Positions 58,188 to 64,000 of a stretch of DNA of 64,000 nucleotides are shown here, piece after piece. The stretch comes from Geosiphon pyriformis (lineage: Eukaryota > Glomeromycota > Glomeromycetes > Archaeosporales > Geosiphonaceae), in assembly GCA_016748015.1 (NCBI GenBank), contig JAAOMT010000304.1, forward strand, positions 62,001-126,000, written 5' to 3'. Position 1 is the first letter of the stretch; each line of letters begins with the position of its first letter. The position numbers and the translations under genes are program-made. The notes under the pieces are model-generated. The model did not search any database. It was not told where the DNA came from and saw nothing but the letters and a program-made list of their open reading frames with translations.

Positions 58188-59770
58188 TAATATGAGTTAT
58201 TTTAGATTTGACTATATACAGATTTTTTGATTTTTTTATTATATATAAAAAAAGATTATAAAAATATTTTATAAAAGTAAAAAAAAAACTTTATTTTAAT
58301 TCAAATTATTATGTAATTAGTACTTATTTGTTAGTTTAAAATTTATTATTACTTAATTAATTCTATTATAATAAATATTGTTAAAAAATTAAATAAATTT
58401 ATTATATATCTTAACTTTATATAAATTATTTCTTAGATAAAATTATTCAATAGAATTATAAGTCTTTTACATATTTTATAAAATCAACCAAAGTTTGTAA
58501 TTTTTTTCTAAAGCATCTTTTATTACAAAACCAATAGCAAAAATCAGAAACTTAGTTGTAATATCTTTGAAAACAGAAAAATTATTATTATAAAAAATAT
58601 TAAACTTGTTATATATTAAAAAAATTCTGTTTAAAAAAATTTTAATTAAAACTTTATTTTATTTATACAGTTTAAAAATTATAGACATTTATATTTTTTT
58701 TATGATTAAAAAATTAATTTACAAACCAAATAAATATTCAAAAAATTTAAAACATATACAATATTAAATTATTATAATATATTTAAAGTTTATTAAAAAT
58801 ATTAAACAAATTAGCAGCTTTTCTATTAAAAAGCTTTTTGATTACACTAAACATTTAATTTAAACTAATAGTATTTATAACTTTAAAAAAAGTATTATTG
58901 TTTATATAATTAAGTAGTAAGTATTAATATTATTACAAATTAAAAATGTTTTTTTTCTTGTTTATTTTAGATTTAATCTTACTAAAAACTAAAATCAACT
59001 TATTTTTTACAATCAAATAATTTAAAATTATCTTTTAAAATAAGTACTTTAAGACATTTTTAATAATATAATTTTTTTTGATTAAAAAGTTTTTTATATA
59101 TTTAAAAATAGTAAATCTATAATATAACTTTTTTATGCTACATAAAATAAAATAAATATTATTAAAACCAGTATTAATATCTAAAAAAGCTTACAAAATT
59201 AGTATTTATATTATCAAAAAAATTTTAACAATTTATTAACAATATAAACTTTATATTTAATCTAATTTATAATTTTTTGACAATTTTAAATACCAAAATT
59301 TCAAGCTTGTATGATTTAAATAACAGCTTAATAAAAATATTATTATATTTTTTATGTTATATTTTAGAAAAACTTTATTAGTTAAAAGACATACTATTTT
59401 TTAAATTATATTTTACATAATATTTAAATCTAAAACTATTATAAAATAATAAAATTAATATAAAACAACATAAAATTAGCCAATATAGCACTTTTAAATT
59501 AAATTTATTTAATATTATTTATATTTTTAATATTAAACTCTAATTAATTTTTGTTTACTTATTTGTAAAAAAAAATTCAATTATATGTTCAAAAGTTTAT
59601 TTAAAACAACAAAAATAGTAATTATTAAAAAAATTATTAATATTTGTTATATTTTTGTTAATTATTGTATTAATAAAATTAGCAAAAAAAAAGCTTTATT
59701 GAAATCCAAAATAAAATTTACTTGGCTTTTTTTTTGTTCTTTTAAATATAAAAAAATTAATTATTAATTT

Positions 59771-62700
59771 GTCTATTTTTTAATTATTATTAAATATGTT
59801 AAATCTATATAAAAAAATTTTTTTTAATTAATTGTATTTTTACTCTTTAAAAGTATGTTTACTAGTTTACAAACTGATAAATAATTGTTTTAATTAAAAA
59901 ATTCTTTCTAAAAAAATTAATATAAGCTTAATTATTTTTGTTATTAAAAGTATTATTGTTATAATTATTATTGTTTTGATTGTCATTATTTTTAGTAACT
60001 ATTAAAAATAAAATAATATTGTTATAAACTTTTAAATAATATTTAGTTATTTTACAGTAATATTATAAAAATAAATTATAATTTTGCTGTTTTTGGTTAT
60101 ATAATAATTGTTAAAATTAATTAAAATATAGCTTATATTTAAATTTTTAAGATTGCTAGTTTTTTTATATTGTTTAAGTTAATAAGTCTAATAATCAAAC
60201 TAAATTAATAATAAATTTATTAAATTATTGTTTATTAAAATTAAAAATTTAGACTACAAAAAAAATTGTTATTTAAAATACTAAAACAAAAATAAAAAAA
60301 GTATAAATAATAAAAAAATATTTTTTAAGTGCATTTTTTGATTACTTTTAATTTTTTTAAACATATTTAATGGCTATATTTATTGTAAAATTATTTTTAA
60401 AAACAAAAAACTAAAAAACATATAATAAATTAGTTTATAATTTTGTTATAAAAATATAAATGTTTTGTTTTTTGGTTTAATTTTGGTATTTATTTATTTA
60501 TTTAATTTTTAAATTGTTTTAACATATTTAATAATAATTTTATCTAAATTTTAATTTTATTTTAGTTTTATTTATAATTTAGAAATTAAATTAGAGGTTT
60601 AAATATTAACAAATATTTATTTAGTCATTTGTTAATAAATATTTTTTTTTGAAAATTATATAATAAATAAATTATAAAAATAGTTATTAATAATTTGAAA
60701 TTTGTATTTGTTGTTATATTAGTTGATTATAGTTATTTTTTTAAAATTATTTAATTATTTAATAAAGTTTTATGTATTTTTTCTAAATAAAAACAATAAT
60801 GTATTATTTTTTTGTTTAAAAATAATTTAAATATATTAAAGAACCAATAGCATATTTTAATTATTAAAAATATATATTATAAAATCAAAAATTGAGTTTT
60901 TAAATATTATATTTGAATTACTTGAAAAAATTTTAAATATAGATGCTGTTTAATAGTTTTTTTTCTGTTTTAAAAAAAGTTTTAACTAATTAATATGTTG
61001 CTATTCAAATTTAAAAATTATTATTTAAAAATTACTACATAAAAAAATTAATTAATATTATTATTTTTTATATAAGTGGTTTTAAAATAAGTTTAATTAA
61101 AGAAATATATTAAATAAATATATAAAATTTAATAAAATATTTGTTTAGAAATTAAATTCAAAAGTCTTAAAATTGTCTATTAGATTAATTTTTAACAAAA
61201 AAACAAATTAAGTAAAAAAAAATTAAGTTTTCAATAATTTAAGTTATTTTTATTATATATATAAAATATTTTTTTAATTATTATATAGTGCAAACTATTT
61301 ATAGTCATTAAAAAATTTATATAATTTTAAATTATATTTAGTCTTCTAATTTTAATAATTTTAAAAAACTAAACTGTAAATATGATAGATTAAGTTCTTT
61401 TCTTTCATATTTACAATTTAATTTTTTGAATTATATTATATTTTATAAAGTTATTAAAGTTTAAAATTAGCTATTTTTATTATTAATTTTTAATTTTTAG
61501 ATGCCAATTAATCAGATTTTAGCCAATTAACAATCATTAAAGTTATATTACTATGTGATAAATTATTAAAGTATTATTATTTTTAGAAAGATTTTTAATT
61601 AATATTAATTTAATCTTTAAATAATTATTTTTTTATTAAGATATAATATCTTTTGGCTTGTGTGTTTTCTGCTAATAATATAGTATTATTAATTATAAAT
61701 ATTTTATTTATACTATTACTATATTCAGTTGTCATTATCAGAACAAAAATTCAGATATCAATATTATTTACATCAAATGCCAAAGGAATTATAAAAGTAC
61801 TAAAAATAATTGTTGAGAAATTTGGAAATATTATTTGTGCTTTATTTGTAATTTTGTGTTTTTTTTTGATAAATATTAAAAACAATCAGCTTTAGTGTTA
61901 AAAACAGCAGATTTAAAAAAAGAATTGAAATAATTATAATATGATTGGCTATTACTTCAAGAGTAATATTATAAGTGAAATGTTTGATATTAAAAAATAT
62001 TACAAAAGATTAATTACTTATCTCAATTCTTATATTTTAAAGCAATAACATAACTCAAAATTTATAAAAAAAATTAATATAATTAATTTTTTAATGAATA
62101 AATTTTGTGATAAATTATAGATAGCTTATCTTTTTTTGTAGTATTATATATTATAATACTTAAAACATATGTCTTAAAATAGACAATACTATATAATAAT
62201 TTAGTAGATATCTTTGTTTTTATCTGTAGTTAAAAAAGTCTGCCAAATGCTTTTGTAAACACTATAATTGTTAACTTTTATGTAATTTTTAGGTTTTTTT
62301 GTATAATAAGTTCAATATTTATCTTGTTATCTGATGTTTGATTAATAATTTGCATTCTATTAAAGTTGGTTTTTTTTATATACTTGTTTTTATTATGTCA
62401 ATATATCAATTTAGACAAATATAAAATTTTTTTTAGAAATCTTGAAACAAAGTTTTCAAAATAAGTTAGAAGAACTAAATAAGATAATATTGTAATCAAA
62501 AACAATTAATTATATAACTTGATTTTGAATTAAATGAAATATATAATTGGCTGATATTTATATTATTTGAAACTCTGACTTTTAATTTTATTTTTTCAAA
62601 TATTTTATTTTGCATATGTTAATTTTTAAAGATATTTGTTAGCTTTTATTGTTATATAATAACATATAATAATAAAAATATGAATAAGAAAAAAATTTGT

Positions 62701-64000
62701 TTATTTAAAGTTTTTAATGTATTTTTAATTGGTTTTTAATTAAGAATATACTGTATAAAAGAAACTAAAGCAGATTTTACTAAAAAACTTTCTTTAATTT
62801 ATGGTGTTGAATAATGTATTATGTATACTAATATAACTTTAAACACAGAAAAAAGTATTTTTCCAATTATTAATAATAGCAAAAAATTTTAATGCTACTA
62901 CATATAAAGATTTATATATATAAATATTATTGTTATTAAATTTTTTGAAATATCTTATAGATAAATTCTGTAAAATTAAACTTATAATAATTATATAACA
63001 ATTTTAAAACAAATATTATATTTAAACATAATTTTTATGTATATGATATAACATTTTTCTATAATATCTTACAATATATGTTTTTTAATAACTAATATTT
63101 TGAATATTTTTTTTTATAAAATTTTAAAAATAGATTGTGTTTCATCTAATAAAAAAAATGATCAAAAGCTTAAAAATATAAAACATAAAAGTAGTATTTA
63201 TGATTAAAAATTAATTTAATCAGATTTAAAAAAAAAAACTTGCAAACTATTTTTGCAATCTATAAAAAATAAAAAACAATAACCAATTTTGAAAATTTTG
63301 ATTAATATTATTTTTATAATAATGTAAATACTTACTTTAAATTCACAAATAACTTTTCAATAACTATAATATTGTATTTCAAAGAATTGCTTAAATCTAA
63401 AAAATATATAAAATCTTCTATAATAAAAGTTTTCAATTAAATTTAATATTTAAATAATAAATTATATCAAAAAAAATATAACAACTAAAATACTTATTAT
63501 GTATTCAACCAAATTATAATCTAGTTTTAAAATTGGTTTTTTAGACTATAAAAAAAATTTCAATTGTTAAATATTTCAACAATTTATTAAAATATAATAT
63601 ATAATAGCTTATTATAGTAATCAAAAAACTTATATTAATTAGTATTAATTTAGGAAAATTAGGTTAAATTGAAAAATCTTTGGCTTTATTTTGATTAAAA
63701 GAATTGAAGTTGTCTTAAAGACTATAATCTTGAATAGCTTTTTTTTAGTGTTATATATTTTTAATAAGTTCATTTTGATGCAAAAAATATATAAAATATA
63801 TTAGTTTAAGTAGATAAAACCCAAATTTTTTGTAAAAACCTAATAAACTTCTCATTTGTAAGAATTTAACATTTTTAAAAATGTGTAAATTATTATTAAA
63901 ATACATGGCATTTTTAAAATTAATTACAAGTTTTGATCAAATTTATAAATAGATAATATTTTTTTCAATTTTTTCACTAATGTAATATAAAAACCATATA
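59771..64000. other. AT-rich sequence, nothing recognised
   Basis: Over 4 kb of A/T-dominated DNA. The only longer frames (59,585-59,767, which is antisense to the LINE, and 61,653-61,895, hydrophobic, no motif) give no convincing gene. Probably older transposon debris. I could not read any family motif from 59,771 to the end. Confidence 0.5.

Larger units (their letters stand above)
53075..59770 (-). mobile_element. LINE copy split by a DNA transposon
   Basis: The 3' part (53,075 to about 55,542) has the conserved 3' UTR at 53,075-53,230, pieces of the RNase H/connection, and the RT box NFIDNTI at 55,431-55,450 (second Asp now Asn). The 5' part (about 58,190-59,770), in the same orientation, has the earlier RT (IFAIGFVIKDALEKNYKLWL near 58,500, with the first RT Asp as Asn in KTYNSI). 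It also has the pre-RT region (KKNYIIKNVLKYLF near 59,060) and the end of the endonuclease near 59,600. The two halves join in register at the FYNLFL / KFNYKYK region of RT, so one LINE was interrupted. Confidence 0.7.

Noticed and set aside
59585-59767. 60-codon plus-strand gene.
   Set aside because: It lies antisense to the endonuclease remnant of the split LINE; AT-rich, Lys/Ile-dominated.
61653-61895. Possible membrane protein gene (hydrophobic 80 codons).
   Set aside because: No start context, no motif, surrounded by stops in AT-rich DNA; hydrophobicity follows from T-rich codons.
1-64000. tRNA, rRNA or snRNA genes.
   Set aside because: No B-box GGTTCGAATCC-like element with a matching cloverleaf and no rRNA-like conserved stretch was found by eye.

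Overview
The window looks like a transposon graveyard from an arbuscular-mycorrhizal (Glomeromycotina) fungus of the Rhizophagus/Gigaspora kind. This rests on very AT-rich DNA, fungal-style short introns with GT..AG ends, dUTPase-bearing Ty3/gypsy elements, and many decayed copies of a LINE whose ORF1/ORF2 residues resemble those familiar from these fungi. The organism call is an inference; no rRNA or other marker gene is present.

Region 1 (1-24,589) is a nest of Ty3/gypsy elements on the plus strand. Element A (right part of its 5' LTR at 1-422; coding to about 18,350; 3' LTR ending at 19,592) is cut twice. A complete element B of a related family (3,912-13,327) sits inside it with a 4-bp CTGG target duplication. 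A solitary, inverted LTR of the B family (14,305-15,285) sits in its pol gene. A third element C (19,593-24,589), of the A family, follows directly behind the same single LTR and is cut off just before reverse transcriptase. All three carry Gag with a CCHC knuckle, an aspartic protease, a cysteine-rich module and a dUTPase. A and B continue with RT, RNase H and integrase. All are inactive: stops, frameshifts and changed catalytic residues.

Region 2 (24,590-29,472) holds a decayed minus-strand gene of unknown function with coiled-coil and Cys motifs, a 5 x 23-bp tandem repeat, a LINE ORF1 remnant, and the one short intact-looking host gene (28,035-28,310, coiled coil). That gene probably runs through an intron into a 996-bp assembly gap.

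Region 3 (29,473-46,370) is AT-rich and made of LINE copies in both orientations: minus at 29,890-35,800, 36,312-37,040 and 43,668-46,370; plus at 37,430-42,950. A 20-N gap at 43,151 is flanked by two identical 391-bp blocks and is almost certainly an assembly artefact.

Region 4 (46,371-53,074) contains a multi-exon minus-strand pseudogene (49,127-52,146) coding for a SAM-like domain followed by a P-loop NTPase-like region. Its splice sites are good, but it carries frameshifts, stops and an altered Walker A.

Region 5 (53,075-64,000) has another minus-strand LINE (53,075-59,770) split by a decayed pogo/Tigger-like DNA transposon (about 55,543-58,187) that contains a ~60-bp minisatellite. From 59,771 onward I recognise nothing.

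The theme across the window is directional decay. Catalytic Asp has become Asn, His and Cys have become Tyr, and many Gln, Trp and Arg codons have become stops. This is the pattern expected from C-to-T change (G-to-A on the other strand) at methylated or RIP-like targeted repeats.
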